Positions 1 through 7,661 of a stretch of 64,000 nucleotides of DNA are shown here, in pieces. The stretch is taken from the NCBI RefSeq assembly GCF_014203365.1, contig NZ_JACHIS010000001.1:4340001-4404000 (forward strand), written 5' to 3'. Source of the stretch: Actinoalloteichus hymeniacidonis. GTDB taxonomy: Bacteria > Actinomycetota > Actinomycetes > Mycobacteriales > Pseudonocardiaceae. How positions within the stretch are numbered: position 1 is the first letter of the stretch; each line of letters starts with the position of its first letter. Made by a program: the position numbers and the translations under genes. The notes under the pieces were generated by a model, which did not search any database, had not been told where the DNA came from, and worked only from the letters and a program-made list of their open reading frames with translations.

Positions 1-1935
1 ACCATCGGAAACCGAGCCGTGGCAGAGTTGATCGCCGCTCAGCGCGCGTCCGGCCCGACCGCGCCCGCCCCCGAGGTCGCGAACGTCCTCGACCAGCCCG
101 GTTCCCCTCTCGACACGCCGCTGCGGGAGGAGATGGAGGCACGGTTGGACGCGGACTTCTCCACGGTGCGGGTGCACAACGGCGTGACGGCGCGGCGGTC
201 GGCCGCTCAGATAGACGCCCGGGCGTACACCTCCGGCGAGCACATCGTGATCGGCGAGGGCGGTGGCGACCGGCACACGATCGCCCATGAGCTGGAACAT
301 GTTAAGCAGCAGCGTCTGGGACCGGTGCCGGGGAGCGACAACGGCGCAGGCCTGTCCGTCAGCGATCCCTCGGACGCCTTCGAGCGCGCCGCCGAAGCGG
401 CGGCGACGACCGCGCTTGCCGGTCCGGTGCCCGCCCGGGGCGCCGACGTAGCGGCCCAGCGGGCACCCGCGCGAGGGTACGGGAGCGGCTCGCGCTGGCT
501 CGCGGTCCAGCGCGCCTGGATCTCCAACGTCCAGCCGGACACCCCTCAGGCCGAGACGAACGCCATCGAGACCTGGCTGGCCCAGACGGAGCTCCGCGTC
601 CCGGTGTCCATCCCCACAGGGGACCACGGCACCCGGTCCGCGACGACCAACAGCGGCCGGGCGAGTGACCTCCGGCTGGACGCGGACCTCGGGTTGGCCA
701 CGATCACCTGGGGTGAGCTGCTGCGCGGCAACCAGATACTCATGGCCTACGGCGCCCGCAACGTGTACGTGATGCCGGACAGCGGTGGCTCCCTCGGCGC
801 GGCGGTGCAAGAGCTCACGGAGTTACAGCGCCTCCCGCAGATCGCCGACGACCGAATCCTGAGGCCATTCACCGACTCGCTGATGAACTGGCTCGTGCAC
901 CAGCGGAGCAACCACAGCGGTGGCCTGGGAGTGGTAACGACCGCGACGACGTCGGATGCTGGCCTCGGGGCCCGCGTGGAGATGCACGGACGTCCCGGTT
1001 GGGACGACACGGCCAACGAGATCGTGACCGCCGACAACGAGGACCGCAGGCACATCATCGCGTGGCACATTCTGCGCGACGCGTTTCAGAACGTCTTCAA
1101 CCAAGCGCTGGCGCCCGGCGAGGACATCCATGGCCGGATGCGTCGGCTCAACGAGGTACTGGTATCGGAGAGCACCTGGGTCGAATTCGAAGCCGTGAAG
1201 TCGGAGACCGGTTCGGCTGGCGACGTGGAGATGACGAGCGCCCCGCAGTCGCAGGAGGACGGTTCGAGTCAGCACAGCGCCATGAGCGGCGTCGTGACCA
1301 GCCGCAGCCCCTCCCCCTCGGGCTCGGAGACCAGCAGCACGAACTCGGAGCAGCTGCGCAACAAACTGACCGAGACCATCACCCGGGTGATGGCCCTGCT
1401 GTCGAACAACCCGTACAACCTGTGGGCAGGCGAGAGCGTCGCCAATCAGTCGATCAACCGTGTCCGCCGGCAACTCTCGCCCCTACTGAGGAATTTCGAG
1501 GACGACGACAAACTGATCGAGGATGTGCGGAAGCGGGCGACCGAAGGTGCCGACACCGCCAACCAGGACCAGAACGTGTGGACGCGGGTCCGGGACACCC
1601 TGGAGGGCGTCGCCGCCGCCGACGCCCGCAAGTTCATCCAGTCGATCGTGGACTCCTTCGACATCGACATCCCGGTGACCGGCTCGGACGAGACCTCCAG
1701 CACGTACGGCGGTCTGGCAGACCAGGCGGCCGTCGTCCGCAACGTCCTAGCCACCGGCATCGCCCAAGGGGTGTTGCAGATGAGCGGAGGTACCCTGCCC
1801 GACGACTTCGACGACCTGATCGCGCACGTGGGCGCCTGGTTGCGACGGTACCTGCGCCCGCCGACCCTACAGACCGGCATGTCCCGGGGACACCGCATAG
1901 TGAGCGAACGGAGCCAGCATGGCGAGGAGAGTTGA
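1..1935 (+). CDS. DUF4157 (eCIS core-type) protein, 5' end cut by window edge
   Basis: The reading frame is open from base 1. The codons before the GTG at 19 read TIGNRAV, which fits the 'LQRxxGNxAV' lead-in usual in this family, so the true start lies outside the window. Visible residues about 30-105 form a DUF4157 domain with a HELEH zinc-protease-like motif followed by QQ. DUF4157 proteins are often cargo of, or linked to, extracellular contractile injection systems. A Ser/Glu-rich linker (about 400-450) follows a middle domain I do not recognise that contains an RRHIIAWH stretch; the C-terminal about 190 residues are helical and acidic. It converges on thpR. Function inferred: secreted or injected effector. 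Sure of the DUF4157 assignment, unsure of the activity. Confidence 0.8.
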   Translation, partial: TIGNRAVAELIAAQRASGPTAPAPEVANVLDQPGSPLDTPLREEMEARLDADFSTVRVHNGVTARRSAAQIDARAYTSGEHIVIGEGGGDRHTIAHELEHVKQQRLGPVPGSDNGAGLSVSDPSDAFERAAEAAATTALAGPVPARGADVAAQRAPARGYGSGSRWLAVQRAWISNVQPDTPQAETNAIETWLAQTELRVPVSIPTGDHGTRSATTNSGRASDLRLDADLGLATITWGELLRGNQILMAYGARNVYVMPDSGGSLGAAVQELTELQRLPQIADDRILRPFTDSLMNWLVHQRSNHSGGLGVVTTATTSDAGLGARVEMHGRPGWDDTANEIVTADNEDRRHIIAWHILRDAFQNVFNQALAPGEDIHGRMRRLNEVLVSESTWVEFEAVKSETGSAGDVEMTSAPQSQEDGSSQHSAMSGVVTSRSPSPSGSETSSTNSEQLRNKLTETITRVMALLSNNPYNLWAGESVANQSINRVRRQLSPLLRNFEDDDKLIEDVRKRATEGADTANQDQNVWTRVRDTLEGVAAADARKFIQSIVDSFDIDIPVTGSDETSSTYGGLADQAAVVRNVLATGIAQGVLQMSGGTLPDDFDDLIAHVGAWLRRYLRPPTLQTGMSRGHRIVSERSQHGEES

Positions 1936-1946
1936 GGCCTAGTCAA

Positions 1947-1969
1947 GACGCCGGGTCGCGGTCGGCGTC
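1947..1969. terminator. weak hairpin between convergent genes
   Basis: A GACGCCG arm, a 9-base loop and a CGGCGTC arm lie between the DUF4157 gene and the end of thpR. There is no T-run, so a shared terminator is only an inference. Confidence 0.35.
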
Positions 1970-2002
1970 GCTGTCAGGCTCCGAGGAGGGCCGACGCGGC
2001 GA

Positions 2003-2530
2003 TCACCTTTCCAACGGGAACTCGGCCAGGCTGGTGAACTCTGCGGTGTCACCGGCTCCACTGGCGAGAAGCGCCACCGTTGCAGGCTGCCAGACCGGCC
2101 CCGCATAGTCGGCGAGCGCAGCCACCAGGTCGGCGGGCTTCGGGCGCCGCCGGTCCCATCGGGCCAGGGTCAGGTGCGGTCGATAGTCATCGGGTTCGCC
2201 GCCCGCCGCTGTCACCAATGACGTCAACGCCTCGGAATCGGCTTCGCCTTCCGGCCGAACACCGACCCAAAGGACGCCCGGGAAGGTACCTGCCCCGGCG
2301 AGGCGCAGCCGAGGGGCAGGCAGATCGCGCACCGAGGCTCGCAGCCGATGCGCCTCGGCAGCGGGGTCCGCCAGTTCACCGTGGAAGCACAGTGTCAGAT
2401 GCCACTTCGACAGCGAGCCGAACCGCAAACCGGGTTGCGGAGCCCCCGACCGGTCCCGCACCGCCTGCAGCGCGGCCGCGAGGTCGTCGACGACGTGCTC
2501 GGACGGCCACAGTGCGGTGAACGCCCGCAT
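2003..2530 (-). CDS. thpR: RNA 2',3'-cyclic phosphodiesterase (ThpR/LigT, 2H family)
   Basis: 175 residues, the usual length for the family. The two HxTx motifs that define 2H phosphoesterases are visible: HLTL at 44-47 and HLTL at 119-122, each after hydrophobic strand sequence. Family members hydrolyse 2',3'-cyclic phosphate ends of RNA to 2'-phosphates, and some ligate tRNA halves in vitro; they are cytoplasmic. The start at MRAFTALWP fits the common N-terminus of the family. It lies 14 bases downstream of the XRE regulator on the same strand, so co-transcription is likely. Confident in the family; the physiological RNA substrate cannot be told from sequence. Confidence 0.9.
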   Translation of the reverse strand: MRAFTALWPSEHVVDDLAAALQAVRDRSGAPQPGLRFGSLSKWHLTLCFHGELADPAAEAHRLRASVRDLPAPRLRLAGAGTFPGVLWVGVRPEGEADSEALTSLVTAAGGEPDDYRPHLTLARWDRRRPKPADLVAALADYAGPVWQPATVALLASGAGDTAEFTSLAEFPLER

Positions 2531-2544
2531 CCGGTCAGTCCCGC

Positions 2545-3021
2545 TCAGTCCCGAGCCGCGTCACGCAATACCCGGGCCAGCTTCGGGAACCGGCCGCCGA
2601 GCAGCTCCGCCGCCTCGATCAGTTCGTCGAAGCTCGCGGCCTGGCCGAGGACCTGGGCGACGATGTCGGTGTGGTTGCCCTCGTTGATCTGTAGTTCGCC
2701 CCTGGCCACCGTGGGCCGCGAGTTGCGCACCTCGTCCAAGGCCCGCTGGATGGCTTCCCGATCGCTGGCGATGACGTCCCGACCCAGCGCTCGGCGCTCC
2801 AGCATCACGAGCCGGGCCAGCACGGCGGGGTTGCCGATCTTGGCCCGTCTCCCGCTCATCACCTGGCTGAGCATCGGCGCACTGATCCCGAGTACATCGG
2901 CGAGCTGCGCCTGCGAGATCCGATACGCCACCACCAGCCTTCGCACCCGGTCACCGAGTGGCTCGCCATACCACTCTCGTTGCAACGCGAGATTGCGTTG
3001 CACGATCTTCTGCTCGTCCAC
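2545..3021 (-). CDS. XRE-family helix-turn-helix regulator
   Basis: About 158 residues. An N-terminal Cro/C1-type helix-turn-helix (about residues 22-62) contains the recognisable run ISQAQLADVLGIS followed by SQVMSGRRAKIG. The remainder is helical with no ligand-binding domain that I know. The GTG at 3021 is chosen because AGGGAG sits about 6 bases upstream; an in-frame extension to 3102 is possible but its N-terminus looks non-coding. It lies upstream of thpR on the same strand and downstream of ribF with a gap of about 160 bases. Its target is unknown; control of thpR is an inference from position. Confidence 0.8.
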   Translation of the reverse strand: MDEQKIVQRNLALQREWYGEPLGDRVRRLVVAYRISQAQLADVLGISAPMLSQVMSGRRAKIGNPAVLARLVMLERRALGRDVIASDREAIQRALDEVRNSRPTVARGELQINEGNHTDIVAQVLGQAASFDELIEAAELLGGRFPKLARVLRDAARD

Positions 3022-3181
3022 ATCAGCTCCCTGGCTGAGTCGTCGCTCCCTATGCCCACACCACGCGAGAAGCTGCGACGTCGATGCCCTCGTCTTCGGC
3101 AAGTGGTTCGGTCATCCTGCCAGGCCATCCGACCCGATTGGGACGGAACCGGAGGTTGGTCCCATTGACGATGACCGAGGG

Positions 3182-4135
3182 TCACATCCCGTCGGCGAGG
3201 ATCTCCCGGGTCCGTTGCACATCGATCTCCATCTGATCGATCAGCTGCTGCACCGCGTCGTAGCGCTCCATGTCCCGCAATCGGGCCACGAAATCCAGTT
3301 CGACGTGTTCGCCGTAGAAGTCCTCGGCGACGTCGAGCACGAAGGCCTCGACGCGACGCTCCTCGCCGGAGAAGGTCGGGTTCGTCCCCACCGACACGGC
3401 GGCCCGCAGCAGCCGACGCGGATGGCCTCGCTCGTGCGACCGCAACGCGAAGTAGCAGGCATAGACGCCGTCGCCCGGAATCGCGGCATACCGATGGGTC
3501 GACAGGTTGGCGGTGGGAAAGCCCAGTTCGCGCCCCCGGCCATCGCCTCGGACGACGATGCCCTCCAGGCGATAGGGCCTGCCGAGCGCCTCGGTGGCCG
3601 CGTCGACATCGCCTGCCGAAAGGCAGGAGCGGATGTAGGTGGAGGAGAAGGTCAGTCGGTCCTCGGCCAGCAGCTCCGTGCCCTCGACGGCGAAGCCGAA
3701 TCGGCTGCCCAGTTCCTCGAGCAAGGCGACGTTGCCCTGAGCGCGGTAGCCGAAGGTGAAGTTCTTGCCCACCACCACGGCCGCCGCGTGCAGCCGCTCC
3801 ACGAGGACCTCGTGGGCGAAGGTGTCCGGCGGGGTCTTGGCGACCTCCGAGGTGAACGGGATCACGCAGAAGACGTCGACGCCGAGTTCCTCGACGAGCT
3901 CGGCGCGCCTGCGCAGCGTGGTGAGCTGCGCCGGGTGGCTGCCCGGCCGGACGACCTCGGCGGGATGGGGATCGAAGGTGAGCAGCACACAGGGCAGTCC
4001 GAGTGCCCTGGCCCGTTGAACGGCGGACTCTATGAGCTGTCGATGGCCCCGGTGCACCCCGTCGAAGGTCCCGATGGTGACCACGCATCGACCCCAGTTG
4101 GTGGGAACGGCGTTCAGACCGCGCCAACGTCGCAT
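3182..4135 (-). CDS. ribF: bifunctional riboflavin kinase / FAD synthetase
   Basis: 317 residues, typical of prokaryotic RibF. The N-terminal adenylyltransferase module carries the GTFDGVHRGH nucleotide-binding motif near residues 22-31. The C-terminal flavokinase module (about 180-310) carries GRELGFPTAN, which binds riboflavin and ATP-Mg. The enzyme phosphorylates riboflavin to FMN and adenylylates FMN to FAD in the cytoplasm. The ATG at 4135 (MRRWRG) is preferred, with GTAGGG 8 bases upstream; a GTG at 4144 is the alternative. It is 38 bases downstream of truB on the same strand, the usual truB-ribF pairing. Confidence 0.95.
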   Translation of the reverse strand: MRRWRGLNAVPTNWGRCVVTIGTFDGVHRGHRQLIESAVQRARALGLPCVLLTFDPHPAEVVRPGSHPAQLTTLRRRAELVEELGVDVFCVIPFTSEVAKTPPDTFAHEVLVERLHAAAVVVGKNFTFGYRAQGNVALLEELGSRFGFAVEGTELLAEDRLTFSSTYIRSCLSAGDVDAATEALGRPYRLEGIVVRGDGRGRELGFPTANLSTHRYAAIPGDGVYACYFALRSHERGHPRRLLRAAVSVGTNPTFSGEERRVEAFVLDVAEDFYGEHVELDFVARLRDMERYDAVQQLIDQMEIDVQRTREILADGM

Positions 4136-4173
4136 GGAGAGCACCCTACGTCCCGGGCGTCGTGACCCGAACG

Positions 4174-5109
4174 TCAGCGCACGTCGGCGCCCTGCCCGGC
4201 AGCGGCGAACATCACAAGCGACACCGGTCTGCCGGTCTTCTCGCTGACCAGGGCGATCAGCTTTCCCGCGTCGTCGAATGCTCCGTAGGCGCCTTCGATG
4301 CCTGCGTTGGGCACGCGTCCGCCGTGGGCCAGCGTCGATGCCTCGGCGTGATCAAGATCGCGGCGGGGGAAGGCGGCGGCCACCGCGTCGGACAGCCCGA
4401 GGGTGAGTTCGGGCTTGGTCTCCAGGGTGGCGAGGGTCTTGGCGTTGCCGATGCCGAAGGGGCCGACCCGGGTCCGCCGCAGCGCGGCGAGGTGCCCACC
4501 GACGCCGAGAGTGGCGCCGAGGTCGCGGGCCAGCGCCCGGACGTAGGTGCCGGAGGAGCATTCGACGAGGACGTCGATGTCGGTGTGTTCCTCCTCGGTG
4601 CGCTGGCCGAGCACGTCGAAGCGGTGCACGGTGACCGGGCGCGGCGGTAGTTCGACATCCTCGCCTGCCCGCACCCTGGCGTAGGCACGCTTACCGTCGA
4701 TCTTGACCGCGCTGACCGAGCTGGGTCGTTGCTGGATGTCGCCGACCAGGGGCGCGATGCCCGCGAGGACGTCCGCCTCGGTGATGCCACTCGCGTCCGA
4801 GGTGGTGAGCACCTCCCCCTCGGCATCGTCGGTCGTGGTGGCCGAGCCGAGCCGGATGGTGGCCAGGTACGCCTTGGTGTCGAGGGCGAGATGACCGAGG
4901 AGCTTGGTAGCCCGTTCGACACCGAGGACCAACACTCCGGTGGCCATGGGATCGAGGGTGCCCGCATGTCCGATCTTGCGGGTGCCGAGGATTCGACGAG
5001 CGACGGCGACCACGTCGTGCGAGGTCATGCCGCTCTCCTTGTCCACGACGACGAGGCCGGGCGGAACCGGTGGACGGGAGGCACGGGGCTTGCGAGGCGT
5101 TGCGGACAC
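4174..5109 (-). CDS. truB: tRNA pseudouridine(55) synthase
   Basis: About 312 residues. The catalytic aspartate lies in GTLDPMATG (D53 from the GTG start), preceded by KIGHAG, the hallmark of the TruB family. It converts U55 of the tRNA T-loop to pseudouridine. The start is the GTG at 5109, just before the SATPRKP leader; the frame runs further upstream but that part overlaps the terminator of the next gene and has no family similarity. It precedes ribF on the same strand. Upstream neighbours are accessory here instead of the usual MATE exporter and nrnA. Confidence 0.95.
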   Translation of the reverse strand: MSATPRKPRASRPPVPPGLVVVDKESGMTSHDVVAVARRILGTRKIGHAGTLDPMATGVLVLGVERATKLLGHLALDTKAYLATIRLGSATTTDDAEGEVLTTSDASGITEADVLAGIAPLVGDIQQRPSSVSAVKIDGKRAYARVRAGEDVELPPRPVTVHRFDVLGQRTEEEHTDIDVLVECSSGTYVRALARDLGATLGVGGHLAALRRTRVGPFGIGNAKTLATLETKPELTLGLSDAVAAAFPRRDLDHAEASTLAHGGRVPNAGIEGAYGAFDDAGKLIALVSEKTGRPVSLVMFAAAGQGADVR

Positions 5110-5138
5110 GGGGTGACATCCTGCCGCACGCCACGCCG

Positions 5139-5176
5139 GGGCCCGCGCCGGGTGAGACGGAGTCCGGCGCGGGCCC
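5139..5176 (-). terminator. intrinsic terminator after the MFS gene
   Basis: A perfect 13-base-pair stem (5139-5151 with 5164-5176, arm GGGCCCGCGCCGG) with a 12-base loop lies 11 bases beyond the stop of the MFS gene and before the truB start. It would separate truB-ribF transcription from the MFS unit. Confidence 0.65.
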
Positions 5177-5186
5177 GAGCGCAGGG

Positions 5187-6539
5187 CTAGGCGTGGGCGG
5201 GAACGGGCGCGGCGGGCCGCAGGTCCCATCGCTGTTGGCGCAACCGCACCGGCACCGACTCGCCGCGCGCATCGGCGGCCAGCACCACGGCACGCGCCCG
5301 CCGCCACCACACCAGGGTGCGCGTCATGCCGAACACCATCAGCGCGCCGACACCGAGGAAGGCGATGCGGAAGGAGCCGACCCCGTCGACGGCGGTGACG
5401 TCGAGCAGCACCCCGATCAGCAGGGCGGAGAACGCGGTGGCGAAGTGGCCGCCGACGTTGGCGACCCCGGTCGCGGTGCCGACCTCGGCCATGTCGTTGT
5501 AGTCGCGCACCAGGGCGAAGGCCACCGAGGACGCCGGACCGCCACAGGCGAACACGACGAACGCCATGGCCACCACCAGCAGCGGCGGGCCGTCACCGGG
5601 CCAGGACAACAGCAGGGTCAGGGCGCCGATGGCGGTGAGCAGGTAACCGAGCACCAGGGGAATCCGACAGGTGGGCCGGTGACCGATCAACGCGCCGACC
5701 AGGGGCCCGGCGAACACGCCGCCGAAGACCAGCAGTCCGACCAGGACACTGGCCGTTCCCGGGGCGACGCCGAGCCCGTCGACCAGGTAGGGGAATCCCC
5801 AGAGCAGACCGAGGACGCCGGGCAGGAACATCGTGGAGAAGTGCACCCAGAACGCGAGCCGGGTGCCGGGGACCCGCCACACCTTGGGGACCCGGGCGAG
5901 TACCTCTCGCAGGCCCGGTGCGGGCCCGCGAGGCGTGGTCCGGGCCTCGTCGGGTCGTGTGGACGGCGGGGTGTCTCGGACGAACCGAACGGCGATGACG
6001 GCGTAGGCGGCGGTGAGCACGCCGGCGATCGCGAAGGTCGGCGTCCAGCCCGCCTGTCCGAGGGCGAGGCCGAGCGGGACGGTGGCGAGCACACCACCGA
6101 GCGCGCCGAGGGCGCTGGAGACGGAGGCGACGAGGGCGTAGCGGCGGGCGCTGAAGTGCGCGGCGACCAGTCGGAGAATGCTCACCCAGGTGAGCGCGTC
6201 ACCGACGCCGACGGTCACGCGAGCGGCCAATGCGGCGGGGTAGGAATCGACGAAGGCGAACAGGAGTTGCCCCACCCCGAGGAGCACGGCCGCGGCGGTC
6301 AGCACGCGACGTGGACCGAATCGGTCGACGAGGAGTCCGGTGGGGATCTGCATTGCGGCGTAGACACCGACTTGGAGCACGGTGAACACGCCGAGTGCGG
6401 CGGGGCCGATAGCGAAACGCTCGCTGGCCAGGGTGCCCGCTACGCCGAGGGAACCGCGATGGAAGACAGCTGCGAGATAGACGATGACGGCGAAGGTCCA
6501 GATCAACCACGCGCGGCGCGCATGGCGTTGGGATGACAC
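5187..6539 (-). CDS. MFS transporter (nitrate/nitrite-porter-like fold)
   Basis: 450 residues with about 12 hydrophobic segments and a hydrophilic central loop (about 215-240). The loop between segments 2 and 3 has an MFS motif A-like run, GLLVDRFGPRRVL. Overall it looks like the NarK/sugar-phosphate branch of the superfamily; the substrate is not evident and no NarK nitrate-signature stretch is clear. The GTG start at 6539 has TGGAGG 6 bases upstream. An inverted repeat overlaps that ribosome-binding site (6549-6569). It is a single-gene unit with its own terminator, inserted upstream of truB. Confidence 0.85.
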   Translation of the reverse strand: MSSQRHARRAWLIWTFAVIVYLAAVFHRGSLGVAGTLASERFAIGPAALGVFTVLQVGVYAAMQIPTGLLVDRFGPRRVLTAAAVLLGVGQLLFAFVDSYPAALAARVTVGVGDALTWVSILRLVAAHFSARRYALVASVSSALGALGGVLATVPLGLALGQAGWTPTFAIAGVLTAAYAVIAVRFVRDTPPSTRPDEARTTPRGPAPGLREVLARVPKVWRVPGTRLAFWVHFSTMFLPGVLGLLWGFPYLVDGLGVAPGTASVLVGLLVFGGVFAGPLVGALIGHRPTCRIPLVLGYLLTAIGALTLLLSWPGDGPPLLVVAMAFVVFACGGPASSVAFALVRDYNDMAEVGTATGVANVGGHFATAFSALLIGVLLDVTAVDGVGSFRIAFLGVGALMVFGMTRTLVWWRRARAVVLAADARGESVPVRLRQQRWDLRPAAPVPAHA

Positions 6540-6548
6540 GGTGTTCCT

Positions 6549-6569
6549 CCAGGTTGTTGCCTCACCTGG
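6549..6569 (-). promoter_or_regulatory. inverted repeat abutting the MFS ribosome-binding site
   Basis: CCAGGT and ACCTGG arms are separated by 9 bases. On the transcript the 3' arm runs directly into the Shine-Dalgarno sequence (ACCTGGAGG). It could be an operator or a hairpin affecting initiation; direct evidence is only the symmetry and position. Confidence 0.35.
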
Positions 6570-7052
6570 TCTATTGCTCCAGAGGCTGAATTCGCTACCG
6601 GAATGTGACCTAGTCGGCGGAGAAAACCGGTAGTGTGCTTCGCTTCAAGATCGACTGTCCGATAGGTCCGGCTTGGTCGAGGCGATGAGGGCGGTCACCG
6701 GGACGCCGATCGGCGGACGGCAAGGGGTCCCGTCACACCCGACGAGCGGACCTCGACCCGACGGCGAGACGTGTCCGACGCGCTCCTCCGACAGTGAGCC
6801 TGCGCCAGCCTCCAACACCGACGTCCACCGGGGCGCAGGCCCTCCCCGTTCCACGGCGATCAGCCATTCGGAGGAGTTGCGTCCCACCATCGCAGCAATG
6901 CCGCCACCGATCAGATGATTTACCGCTTAAACGCTTTACTTCACCTGTAGCGGGGCGCATGATCTGTCCTGTCGGTGAACCGCGAACAATCGCGCCGGGA
7001 CTGGGGAGTCCCGAGAATTCACTGCCATTCCAAGAGGGGATCGTAGGGGGAA
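6570..7052. other. 483-base non-coding interval upstream of the SapA-like gene
   Basis: No convincing gene; the short open frames here have mixed codon bias and no family resemblance. An unusually AT-rich block at about 6915-6945 (contains TTTACC and CTTTACTT) is the best candidate promoter region for the plus-strand secreted protein, but no clean -35/-10 pair is visible. A hairpin with CGGGACT/AGTCCCG arms and a GGGG loop (6996-7013) would lie in the 5' leader. The segment nearest 6570 should hold the MFS promoter. Confidence 0.4.
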
Positions 7053-7532
7053 ATGCGCACACTGAGGAAATCCTTGTACTCCTTACTCGCCGCGGTGGGC
7101 ATCATGCTGACCATGGGCGGATTCACCACCGCCTCGGCGAACACCAGCGAGAATCCGGAAACGGCCGCCGTGTCGTGTTCCGGACACATCACCTACAGCC
7201 GGACGCACCCTAGCGGCCTCGGCGAGCTGGTGATCTACTACAACTCGTCCAACGGCGGCACCAACAGCGCCTGCTTCTACCACCGAGGAGCGGCCTACGG
7301 CGTACCGGCGAACACCTCGGTGCAGATCGTGCGCTGCACCCAGACCAGCGGCGAAGGCCAGGCCTGCACGGCCGACCAGACGTCGAGGCGGGACACCGGC
7401 AACTTCTCCTTCTACGCGGGGCCGGTGGGAGTCACCGGCACGGCCGCCCGGTGCGTAGCCGCCGCCGGATACATCGACTGGAATGGCGTCCGCTATTCCA
7501 TGAGCAGCGGTAGGCAGGGCTGCCCGAACTGA
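7053..7532 (+). CDS. secreted SapA-like (spore-associated protein-type) small protein
   Basis: 159 residues. A classical signal peptide (basic MRTLRK, hydrophobic core, ASA cleavage site near residue 29) precedes a mature domain of about 130 residues with six cysteines, suggesting three disulphides. The C-terminal half contains SFYAGPVGV...YIDWNG, which resembles the YAGPV...CIDWGG core of Streptomyces spore-associated protein A as I remember it. It is predicted to be extracellular or wall-associated; molecular function is unknown. The ATG follows a G-rich site (AGGGGG, 3-4 bases away) and a second AGGGG further up. It is a single-gene unit flanked by a long leader and a strong terminator. 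Confidence 0.7.
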   Translation: MRTLRKSLYSLLAAVGIMLTMGGFTTASANTSENPETAAVSCSGHITYSRTHPSGLGELVIYYNSSNGGTNSACFYHRGAAYGVPANTSVQIVRCTQTSGEGQACTADQTSRRDTGNFSFYAGPVGVTGTAARCVAAAGYIDWNGVRYSMSSGRQGCPN

Positions 7533-7548
7533 TCGGCGAACAATCGGC

Positions 7549-7587
7549 CGAATCCGAGAGGCGATTGGTTATCGCCTCTCGGATTCG
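7549..7587. terminator. strong perfect hairpin, probably bidirectional terminator
   Basis: A perfect 16-base-pair stem (7549-7564 with 7572-7587, arm starting CGAATCCGAG) has a 7-base loop and lies between the convergent SapA-like and MATE genes. It is the strongest stem near any accessory gene here. Confidence 0.8.
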
Positions 7588-7661
7588 ATGGTGAATTCTC
7601 CCGACTTAAGGAAGTCCAGAAGTCTGTTTCCGAGCTTCCGGCCCTCTTCCCACGCTCGAAA

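Noticed and set aside
5070-6536. 488-codon open frame opposite the MFS gene
   Set aside because: Gly/Glu/His-rich product without motifs; the minus strand carries a clear MFS carrier.
6673-6918. Small open frame (81 codons) between MFS and SapA-like genes
   Set aside because: No ribosome-binding site, no third-position bias and Pro/Thr/Ser-rich noise; treated as non-coding.
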